Source: CAIOZW01 sp049317725
Lineage (GTDB): Bacteria > Acidobacteriota > Blastocatellia > RBC074
Reading direction: 5' to 3'
Assembly (NCBI GenBank): GCA_049317725.1
Contig: JBMOHS010000230.1
Span: forward strand, 1-5,383
Length of the DNA: 5,383 nt
Positions 1-5,383 of this stretch are shown piece by piece. The translations under genes were made by a program, and so were the position numbers. The number at the start of each line of letters is the position of its first letter. The first letter of the stretch is position 1. The notes beneath the pieces were generated by a model, which did not search any database, was not told the origin of the DNA, and saw only the letters and a program-made list of their open reading frames with translations.

Positions 1-704
1 GGTGCCTCGTCCAACACCTCCGCGACCTGTCCGACCTTCTCCTGGGCCAGCAGGGGAGTGTCAGCGAATTCCGGCTCTGGCAGGGCATCAACGGAGACGC
101 CCTCTTCCTGGCCCCCCACCGAAACTTCGTCAGGCAGGAGTTGAACCGCTTCAGGAGGAGGTTCAAGATCGGAGCTGGCTCCTCCCTCTCCAAGTGAGAG
201 ATCGAGCTCAGATGCGTGGGCAGAGCCCATTTGGGGCAGGAGGTCGACCAGGATCCGGCGGCGCTCCTCGGCGCGCCCCTCCAGTTCGATCTCGACTTCC
301 AAGACCTCCAGCCCGCCGAGCAGGAACCCGCGCACCTCCGGAGGCGAAGCAGAGAATCCCGGCTCGGGATGGAGTGGCCCGACGATCAGGTAGACGACCT
401 GCGGATAGAAGGCCAGCTCCAAGTCGGTCTCCGACGGAAAAGGATCGCCGACAGGGTGCGAGTGATAGATGGCCAGCAGCGTCTCCCCCGCCTCCCGCAG
501 CGACCGCATCGCCGGAAAGAGATCCTCGGGAGAGGCAAAGTAGCGCGTCTGGGGAGTGAGCGCGCGGTTGGTCAGCGGGTGGCAGCTCTGCACCGCCTCC
601 CCAACTCCCCCAAGCAGGCCACAACACTCCCACGGAACCTCCCGCAGCGCGTGGGCCATCAAGGCTTGGTAGATTGGCAATGGGACCGTCAGTCTCTGTG
701 TCAT
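1..704 (-). CDS. JAMM/Mov34 (M67-type) metallopeptidase, 3' end outside window
   Basis: Reading the minus strand from the ATG at 704-702 gives 234 codons with no stop before the left edge, so the C-terminus is missing. The zinc-peptidase signature is complete: Glu26 in PWECCGLLGG, then His81 and His83 in YHSHP, Ser91 and Asp94 in PSETD, with the family spacing H-S-H-x7-S-x2-D. A typical core strand, VVYLIVG, follows. The JAMM domain covers roughly residues 5-135. Bacterial single-domain relatives are usually about 130-160 residues, so the remaining 100 or more residues, rich in Glu, Asp, Pro and Ser, are an unusual tail that looks disordered. Known bacterial members release cysteine from the sulfur carrier CysO or trim ThiS/MoaD-like carriers. 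The gene is divergent from metY, which suggests a sulfur-carrier role, but this is inferred. The start is preceded by a weak GGAA at 710-707. The fold is certain, the substrate is not. Confidence 0.88.
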   Translation of the reverse strand, partial: MTQRLTVPLPIYQALMAHALREVPWECCGLLGGVGEAVQSCHPLTNRALTPQTRYFASPEDLFPAMRSLREAGETLLAIYHSHPVGDPFPSETDLELAFYPQVVYLIVGPLHPEPGFSASPPEVRGFLLGGLEVLEVEIELEGRAEERRRILVDLLPQMGSAHASELDLSLGEGGASSDLEPPPEAVQLLPDEVSVGGQEEGVSVDALPEPEFADTPLLAQEKVGQVAEVLDEA

Positions 705-753
705 CGTTCCGTCGTCGTTCCGAAAATTGTGGCGCAACTCTTTTCTTTCTCTC

Positions 754-782
754 TTGACAAGGCAAATGTAGCACTCTACACT
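754..782 (+). promoter_or_regulatory. sigma-70-type promoter for the metY leader
   Basis: TTGACA at 754-759 is a perfect -35 box. It is followed after exactly 17 bases by TACACT at 777-782, which matches the -10 consensus at four of six positions. Transcription would begin near 789, about 20 bases before the predicted riboswitch, so the whole aptamer would be in the transcript. The position between the divergent JAMM gene and metY fits. Confidence 0.7.
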
Positions 783-785
783 GCC

Positions 786-799
786 CGACGTTGGTTGAC
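786..799 (+). repeat. 14-mer shared with the 3789-3802 leader, copy 1
   Basis: CGACGTTGGTTGAC occurs exactly here and again at 3789-3802. Both copies lie at or just after the predicted transcription start of a gene (metY here, the secreted Gly-rich protein there). This copy overlaps the expected start near 789, where an operator could act. Its function is unknown. Confidence 0.5.
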
Positions 800-806
800 A
801 ATTCAT

Positions 807-891
<85 letters not shown>

Positions 892-951
892 CCAGTAAGA
901 GCGTCGTCTGTCCACGTGTTCACTCTACCTTGTTTCGAACAGGAGATTGAC

Positions 952-2250
<1,299 letters not shown>

Positions 2251-2267
2251 CCACCCCGTTGCCTTCA

Positions 2268-2312
2268 CGGAGGGGAGAGAAGGGGCAGGGCCCTGCCCCC
2301 CTCTCCTCTCCG
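2268..2312. repeat. GC-rich inverted repeat after metY (terminator-like, no T-run)
   Basis: The left arm at 2268-2290 and right arm at 2291-2312 are complementary along almost their whole length, with one mismatch plus a mismatch and single-base bulge. The centre is GGGGCAGGGCCCTGCCCC. It begins 18 bases after the metY stop. RNA from it would fold into a very stable hairpin of about 20 pairs. The sequence that follows (TCGAAGCG) has no T-run, so a classical intrinsic terminator is not supported. It could attenuate between metY and metX or protect the metY message. Confidence 0.6.
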
Positions 2313-2422
2313 TCGAAGCGCCTCTGGAGAAGCAGGCCGGCCAGTCAGACAGATCAACACGGGGGCCACGCGAGGTGGTTCCAACGCGACAGCGCGATGC
2401 GCGATTGGGGAGATCGATCAGT

Positions 2423-3685
2423 ATGATGTTTCGGGTAAGTTGCAGTTCGGAGGTTCCCCCCCAGAGTGGGCCCGTCTCGTCCTTGTCTTGCCAGACAGAA
2501 CGCAGCCCAGATCCCTCATCCGTCTCCAAAGTCCGACCCGCGATTCCCTCCCCTCCCGCGACCGCCGGAGACCACCAGTTCACGCTGCCGTCCCCACTTC
2601 TCCTGCAGAACGGTCAGACCCTCGAATCGGTCCGGCTCCACTACTCGATCTATGGGACGCTCAACGAAAAACGGGACAATGCGGTGCTGGTCTGCCACGC
2701 ACTCTCCGGATCGTCGCGCGCCGCGGAGTGGTGGCCCGATCTCTTCGGGCAGGATCGGGTCTTCGATCTCCGCCGGGATTGTGTCATCTGTGTCAACGTG
2801 CCAGGCTCGTGCTATGGGTCGACGGGACCGCACGACCTCGACCCACAAACCGGGAGCCCCTATGGAGGGCAGTTCCCGGTGATGACGATTCGCGACTGGG
2901 TGCGATCGCAGGCGCTGCTCCTCGATCACCTCGGGATCGAGCGGCTCCAAGCCGTCGTCGGGGGCTCAATTGGTGGCATGCAGGCCATCCAGTGGGCCAT
3001 TGACTATCCGGAGCGTGTATTGCGATGCGTGGCCATTGGTGCAGCCCCTCTTTCGGCGATGGGCCTCGCGCTCAATCACCTTCAGCGACAAGCGATCATG
3101 CAGGACGAGAAATGGCAAAAGGGGGCCTATTCCCCAGAAGATCCCCCGCGCCAGGGGCTCGCGCTGGCACGGGAGATCGCCATGTGCTCGTACAAATCCC
3201 CAGAGCTCTTTCAGGAGCGCAACGGTCGTCGTCAAAATCGCAATGGGGAAAATCCCCTCGACTCGCTCGCGGATCGCTACGATATCGGCGGGTATCTCGA
3301 CTACCAGGGGGAGATCTTTCACCAGCGGTTCGATGCCAACGCCTATCTGATCATCACCCGGGCGATGGACAGCTTCGATCCGGCTCTCGGGTACGCATCC
3401 GAGCGCGTCGCCCTGCAACGGATCCAAGCCCGGGTCCTCCTGGTCGGCATCTCGAGTGACTGGCTCTTCCCTGCCCGGGACGTCGCCGAGCTGGCCGATC
3501 GCTTGCAACAAGCCGGCGTCGAGGCCGAGTACGCCGAGATCGACTCGCACCACGGGCACGATGCCTTTCTTGCTGAGCCGGAGAAGCTCCTCCCGCTCAT
3601 GCGCGAGGGACTCCTCGGACCAGCGCGTCGAAAGAGCCCGGGGGCTCCGCTCGGTGATCCTTCCTCATCCCCGATCGTCGTCTAA
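2423..3685 (+). CDS. metX: homoserine O-acetyltransferase (alpha/beta hydrolase fold)
   Basis: It catalyses acyl transfer to homoserine, giving the substrate of MetY. From the ATG at 2423 it is 420 residues. The catalytic triad is visible: Ser182 in VVGGSIGGMQ (most relatives have GGSMGG), Asp346 in ISSDWLFP and His379 in HHGHDAFL. Other family hallmarks are YGTLN, VCHALSGSS, GSCYGSTGP and LQRQAI. Family similarity only begins around FTLPSPLLLQNGQ, so about 50 residues of Ser/Pro-rich sequence precede it, and the true start is uncertain. I prefer 2423 because GGGGAG (2407-2412) lies 10 bases upstream; a GTG at 2375 is the alternative. No ATG or GTG lies closer to the conserved region. The acyl donor (acetyl versus succinyl) cannot be settled by eye. 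It lies 172 bases after metY on the same strand, probably in one transcript. Confidence 0.92.
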   Translation: MMFRVSCSSEVPPQSGPVSSLSCQTERSPDPSSVSKVRPAIPSPPATAGDHQFTLPSPLLLQNGQTLESVRLHYSIYGTLNEKRDNAVLVCHALSGSSRAAEWWPDLFGQDRVFDLRRDCVICVNVPGSCYGSTGPHDLDPQTGSPYGGQFPVMTIRDWVRSQALLLDHLGIERLQAVVGGSIGGMQAIQWAIDYPERVLRCVAIGAAPLSAMGLALNHLQRQAIMQDEKWQKGAYSPEDPPRQGLALAREIAMCSYKSPELFQERNGRRQNRNGENPLDSLADRYDIGGYLDYQGEIFHQRFDANAYLIITRAMDSFDPALGYASERVALQRIQARVLLVGISSDWLFPARDVAELADRLQQAGVEAEYAEIDSHHGHDAFLAEPEKLLPLMREGLLGPARRKSPGAPLGDPSSSPIVV

Positions 3686-3707
3686 AGGGGGGAGACCGGG
3701 TCCCCCT
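3686..3707 (+). terminator. possible weak terminator hairpin after metX
   Basis: Directly after the TAA stop, a G-run (3687-3692) can pair with the C-run at 3702-3706, extended by GA/TC around a CCGGG loop. The sequence beyond is pyrimidine-rich (CCCCTCTTCC) but lacks a T-run, so termination would be weak or Rho-dependent. Confidence 0.4.
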
Positions 3708-3745
3708 CCCCTCTTCCTGCCTCCCCCGCTCCGAGCGCGGAAGAT

Positions 3746-3774
3746 TTGCAAAATCGCCGTCGTTGCAGTACAAG
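3746..3774 (+). promoter_or_regulatory. possible sigma-70 promoter for the secreted Gly-rich protein
   Basis: TTGCAA (3746-3751) and TACAAG (3769-3774) are separated by 17 bases, each matching four of six consensus positions. Transcription would start near 3781, some 60 bases before the gene. The -35 lies inside a small GATTT-GCA-AAATC inverted repeat (3744-3756) that could bind a regulator. The match is moderate. Confidence 0.35.
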
Positions 3775-3788
3775 TGTCCCCGTTTGAT

Positions 3789-3802
3789 CGACGTTGGTTG
3801 AC
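3789..3802 (+). repeat. 14-mer shared with the metY leader, copy 2
   Basis: CGACGTTGGTTGAC is identical to 786-799. Here its 3' part also forms a hairpin: TGGTTG (3795-3800) pairs with CAACCA (3806-3811) around the loop ACCTC. The hairpin partner is absent at the first copy, so what is shared is the linear sequence, not the fold. Confidence 0.5.
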
Positions 3803-3843
3803 CTCCAACCATCCTCCACGGCGTATAACGGGAGACAGAGACC

Positions 3844-4602
3844 ATGACACGCGGCAGAATGATCCTCATGATGGTGGCACTCCTCGCCCTTCCGGGTGCC
3901 CACTTGCAAGCGCAGAATCCCCCGACCAATTTTGCAGGAAACTGGGTGCTCGATACCAAACGCACCAAGGACCTGCCTGAAACCCTCGAGCAGTATCGGC
4001 TTGAAGTCTCCCAGGACGCTGAGCGGATCACGATCCAGACCGAAGTGCGCGGCTCGCTCCGCTCCGCTCGCCGCGGCGGCGGCATGCCCGGGGGACTCCC
4101 GGGAGGCGGCCGCGGTGGTGGGCGTGGCATGGGCGGTGGTGGCATGGGCGGCGGCGGCGGTGCGGTCGGCGTCGAAGGTGCCGGTGGTGGCATGGGCAGA
4201 GGCGGCATGGGTGGCGGCATGGGTGCCGGTGGAGCTGAGATGGGTGGGATGTCGATTCCCCGCGAGATGGTCATGCAGATGGCCTTGTCGCTCTCCCCAG
4301 CTCAGGTCATCTTCCCGATCGACGGACAGCAGACAGAGCTCCGTCAAGAGGCCCGCCCTGCTGCCGAAGGACAACCCTCTCCGGCCTCCACCCTGATCCG
4401 TCTCAAAGGGGTCTGGAAGAAGAATGGTTCGCAACTGGAACTGGTCACCTCGCGAACGACGACCTCTCAAAATGGCGAACGAACCCTCACCGCTCGCGAC
4501 CGCTGGGAGATCGAAAAGGATGGCGCACTCGTCGTTCGTCGAAACATCGAGACCCCAATCGGCTACCAGGAAGCCAAGCTCTATTTCCAGAAAGCGGAGT
4601 AG
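3844..4602 (+). CDS. secreted protein of unknown function with Gly/Met-rich insert
   Basis: The 252-residue product starts with a signal peptide: basic MTRGR, a hydrophobic run MILMMVALLALPGA, and a likely cleavage in LQA-Q near residue 23. The ATG has GGGAG (3830-3834) 9 bases upstream. Residues 29-70 (FAGNWVLDTKRTKDLPETLEQYRLEV...) and 184-250 (RLKGVWKKNGSQLELVTSRTT...RWEIEKDGALVVRRN...KLYF) look like two halves of a beta-rich secreted domain of the type often seen in Acidobacteriota, beginning with an F-x-G-x-W-x-L-D motif. Between them, residues 77-136 are mostly Gly with Met and a few Arg, in GGMGGG-like units. No catalytic motif, lipobox or transmembrane segment after the signal peptide is visible. 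Its role is unknown; binding or envelope function is possible. There is no obvious link to the met genes except the shared leader 14-mer. Confidence 0.85.
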   Translation: MTRGRMILMMVALLALPGAHLQAQNPPTNFAGNWVLDTKRTKDLPETLEQYRLEVSQDAERITIQTEVRGSLRSARRGGGMPGGLPGGGRGGGRGMGGGGMGGGGGAVGVEGAGGGMGRGGMGGGMGAGGAEMGGMSIPREMVMQMALSLSPAQVIFPIDGQQTELRQEARPAAEGQPSPASTLIRLKGVWKKNGSQLELVTSRTTTSQNGERTLTARDRWEIEKDGALVVRRNIETPIGYQEAKLYFQKAE

Positions 4603-4614
4603 ACAGGCGGGGTA

Positions 4615-4670
4615 AATGGAGAATGGAAAATGGAGAATGGAGAATGGAGAATGGTGTAAATGGGGAATGG
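4615..4670. repeat. 7-bp tandem repeat (AATGGAG units)
   Basis: ATGG recurs every 7 bases with its T at 4617, 4624, 4631, 4638, 4645 and 4652, then after a 9-base step at 4661 and 4668. The unit is AATGGAG with small changes. It starts about 12 bases after the stop of the Gly-rich gene. Open frames across it (MENGEWRMENG) are a product of the repeat, not a gene. Confidence 0.9.
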
Positions 4671-4710
4671 GGGAGACTGATCCGCCCATCAAAAGGGAGT
4701 TTCACGATTT

Positions 4711-4785
4711 TGTCGGGGCAGGCCCTGTGCTTGCACCAGTTTGACAGGAGCAGAAGATGGGGTACCCTCAAGGGCTGCCCCAACA
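4711..4785. repeat. long inverted repeat, hairpin A
   Basis: TGTCGGGGCAG (4711-4721) pairs with CTGCCCCAACA (4775-4785) at ten of eleven positions. After one bulged G (4722), CCCT (4723-4726) pairs with AGGG (4771-4774). The 44-base loop contains the palindrome GGGTACCC. It is a stable RNA or DNA stem of about 14 pairs with no T-run after it. Confidence 0.6.
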
Positions 4786-4789
4786 GATT

Positions 4790-4820
4790 CCCGCAGCAGG
4801 CTTGCATAGCCTGAGGCGGG
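4790..4820. repeat. hairpin B with tandem A/G mismatches
   Basis: CCCGC (4790-4794) pairs with GCGGG (4816-4820), and CAGGCT (4797-4802) with AGCCTG (4808-4813), closing on the loop TGCAT. The two stems are separated by AG opposite AG, which could form tandem G-A pairs as in structured RNAs. There are eleven Watson-Crick pairs in 31 bases. Confidence 0.65.
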
Positions 4821-4822
4821 CC

Positions 4823-4847
4823 AGGGCCTGTGCCGAACCTTGGCCCT
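4823..4847. repeat. short hairpin C
   Basis: AGGGCC (4823-4828) and GGCCCT (4842-4847) are perfect inverted repeats around a 13-base loop. The hairpin sits directly after hairpin B. Alone it would be unremarkable. Confidence 0.4.
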
Positions 4848-4852
4848 TTCCT

Positions 4853-4910
4853 GTGTCCCAACGGGACACGTCGTACCAGATCGATGCCGACCCAGGGTTA
4901 CACCCTGTGG
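4853..4910 (+). repeat. two-hairpin dispersed repeat, copy 1
   Basis: GTGTCCC-AAC-GGGACAC (4853-4869) is a 7-pair hairpin. It is followed by TACCAG (4874-4879), a short spacer, and a second hairpin CAGGGT-TAC-ACCCTG (4893-4907) with flanking CC/GG. The same order of elements occurs at 5332-5377, and the arms differ in sequence while keeping their pairing. This points to a dispersed, structure-conserved repeat. Confidence 0.75.
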
Positions 4911-4927
4911 TTGCCACCCCCCACAGC

Positions 4928-4976
4928 GTTCTGGAGGAGATCCGCCTGTTTCCGAAGGGCGGATGCCTGCCAGAAC
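4928..4976. repeat. imperfect 49-base hairpin
   Basis: GTTCTGG (4928-4934) pairs with CCAGAAC (4970-4976), and ATCCGCC (4940-4946) with GGCGGAT (4958-4964), separated by a symmetric 5-by-5 internal loop. The apical loop is 11 bases. Fourteen exact pairs in two blocks indicate a real inverted repeat. Its function is unknown. Confidence 0.65.
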
Positions 4977-4997
4977 AATCCCTCTTCAAGTTGCCCC

Positions 4998-5020
4998 CCC
5001 TGGGCCGGTATGCGGCGCCC
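4998..5020 (-). repeat. dispersed repeat, inverted partial copy 2
   Basis: The reverse complement of 4998-5020 is identical at 22 of 23 bases to 5343-5365 (the single difference is G for A after CATACC). It covers the CGCCGCATACC-GCCCAGGG part of the repeat in the opposite orientation and lies 64 bases before the rhuM fragment. Confidence 0.75.
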
Positions 5021-5023
5021 GAT

Positions 5024-5043
5024 CGGATCGCGAACACGATCCG
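5024..5043. repeat. hairpin upstream of rhuM fragment
   Basis: CGGATCG (5024-5030) and CGATCCG (5037-5043) form a perfect 7-pair inverted repeat with a CGAACA loop, 41 bases before the rhuM start. It could be an operator or a leader structure. There is no T-run to make it a terminator. Confidence 0.45.
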
Positions 5044-5084
5044 TCTTCGGTAATCCATTTCTTGTCACAGGAGGAACAGAACCC

Positions 5085-5291
5085 ATGAACGACCTGATTC
5101 TTTACCATACGGAAGACGGACGGAGCCAGATCAAGCTCCGGGCCAAGAACCAAACCGTCTGGCTCTCCCAGCGGGAGATGGCCCAGCTCTTTGACGTGAG
5201 CACGGATAACGTGGGCTTGCACCTCAAGAACATCTTCGCGGACGGTGAGCTGAACCGGGAGGCAACTACCGAGGAATCCTCGGCAGTCTGA
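5085..5291 (+). pseudogene. rhuM: RhuM-family protein, 5' fragment truncated at 68 residues
   Basis: MNDLILYHTEDG, then VWLSQREMAQLFDVSTDNVGLHLKNIFADGEL, is the typical beginning of the RhuM/virulence-protein family. A helix-turn-helix-like segment spans about residues 26-52. Full members are around 300 or more residues and continue after the TEESSAV-type segment into a YNLDAIISVGYRV-like core. Here TGA (5289-5291) follows SAV directly and nothing in the other frames downstream resembles the rest. The start is supported by AGGAGG (5069-5074), 10 bases upstream. The gene therefore keeps its native beginning and lost its remainder, apparently at a junction near 5288. The family's function is poorly known; members often travel with mobile or defence-type regions. 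A short DNA-binding product could still be made. Confidence 0.82.
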
Positions 5292-5296
5292 AGTTT

Positions 5297-5326
5297 GGAC
5301 ATTTCATCCCAAAATGGGGACATTTC
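5297..5326. mobile_element. possible insertion-element end remnant
   Basis: GGACATTTC occurs at 5297-5305 and again at 5318-5326, exactly 21 bases apart, with CCCAAAATGGG between and partly overlapping the second copy. Spaced GGACATT words with TGGGG resemble transposon ends carrying multiple transposase sites. No transposase is present in the window. The segment begins right where rhuM similarity stops, which suggests an insertion followed by deletion. Confidence 0.4.
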
Positions 5327-5331
5327 CACCT

Positions 5332-5377
5332 GCGCCCCAACGGGGCGCCGCATACCAGCCCAGGGTGCAACCCTGGG
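5332..5377 (+). repeat. two-hairpin dispersed repeat, copy 3
   Basis: GCGCCCC-AAC-GGGGCGC (5332-5348), then CATACCAG (5351-5358), then CCCAGGGT-GCA-ACCCTGGG (5359-5377). Both stems are perfect (7 and 8 pairs). The layout matches copy 1, but the 11-base spacer after TACCAG is missing here. It may continue past the right edge. Confidence 0.8.
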
Positions 5378-5383
5378 TAGACG

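Larger units (their letters stand above)
4603..5084. other. gene-free stretch with hairpins and dispersed repeats
   Basis: Between the Gly-rich gene and the rhuM fragment I see no convincing protein gene on either strand. Open frames here lack family motifs and follow the repeats. The stretch holds, in order, a heptad repeat, a series of strong inverted repeats and two copies (one inverted) of a dispersed repeat, listed separately. Confidence 0.7.

Noticed and set aside
2..559. Plus-strand open frame of 185 codons
   Set aside because: It lies antisense to the JAMM gene, is Arg/Pro-rich with no motif, and the minus-strand frame carries a full catalytic signature.
208..801. Minus-strand frame starting MSTNVGQ
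   Set aside because: It is a different frame from the JAMM gene, low-complexity, and would include the promoter region. The JAMM frame from 704 explains the strand.
2313..2575. A second SAM riboswitch ahead of metX
   Set aside because: No GATTTAA/ACTTGC/GCTAAA set and no SAM-I-like core could be found there.
3798..3829. TTGACC with TATAAC (3824-3829) as promoter of the Gly-rich gene
   Set aside because: The spacer is 20 bases, and a start near 3836 would exclude the GGGAG ribosome site.
3682..4692. Minus-strand frame of 336 codons opposite the Gly-rich gene
   Set aside because: Its Thr/Ala/His-rich middle is the complement of the Gly tract. It has no signal peptide or family motif, unlike the plus-strand gene.
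4487..4861. Minus-strand frame across the heptad repeat (SILHSPFSILH)
   Set aside because: The periodic peptide comes from the tandem repeat and hairpins; no independent coding evidence.
4830..5084. In-frame upstream extension of the rhuM fragment
   Set aside because: It translates dispersed repeats and hairpins; AGGAGG before 5085 and the family N-terminus fix the start at 5085.
4853..5377. CRISPR array
   Set aside because: The repeats are few, irregularly spaced, in mixed orientation and diverged; there are no uniform spacers and no cas genes.

Overview
The window is a GC-rich bacterial segment centred on homocysteine/methionine biosynthesis. The organism cannot be named from the sequence. 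The secreted Gly/Met-rich protein, the two-hairpin dispersed repeats and the GAATGGA heptad repeat are styles I associate with Acidobacteriota, Verrucomicrobiota or Planctomycetota; this is a low-confidence impression.

Layout. (1) Bases 1-704, minus strand: a JAMM/Mov34 (M67-type) metallopeptidase, running off the left edge, with a complete E...HxH...SxxD zinc signature and a long acidic tail. (2) Bases 705-951: a divergent regulatory region with a good sigma-70 promoter (TTGACA-N17-TACACT). It is followed by a sequence that matches the SAM-II/SAM-V riboswitch core and by a hairpin that competes with the aptamer's 3' tail. (3) metY (952-2250), O-acetylhomoserine sulfhydrylase, then a GC-rich inverted repeat, then metX (2423-3685), homoserine O-acyltransferase. 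Together these convert homoserine to an O-acyl ester and then to homocysteine, so S-adenosylmethionine feedback through the riboswitch makes sense. (4) Bases 3844-4602: a signal-peptide-bearing protein of unknown function with a 60-residue Gly/Met-rich insert. Its leader shares an exact 14-mer with the metY leader. (5) Bases 4603-5084: a gene-free stretch with a 7-bp tandem repeat and then a chain of strong hairpins and dispersed repeats. (6) Bases 5085-5291: a 5' fragment of a rhuM-like gene, cut off after 68 residues at a 21-bp-spaced direct repeat and followed by another dispersed repeat at the right edge.

The most interesting reading combines parts 1-3. A JAMM peptidase divergent from a SAM-riboswitch-controlled metY-metX pair resembles the protein-thiocarboxylate-dependent homocysteine pathway described in Wolinella succinogenes (HcyS/HcyD/HcyF with MetY). 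There a JAMM enzyme matures a ubiquitin-like sulfur carrier that donates sulfide to MetY. The carrier and its activating enzyme are not in this window; they would have to lie beyond the left edge or elsewhere in the genome.
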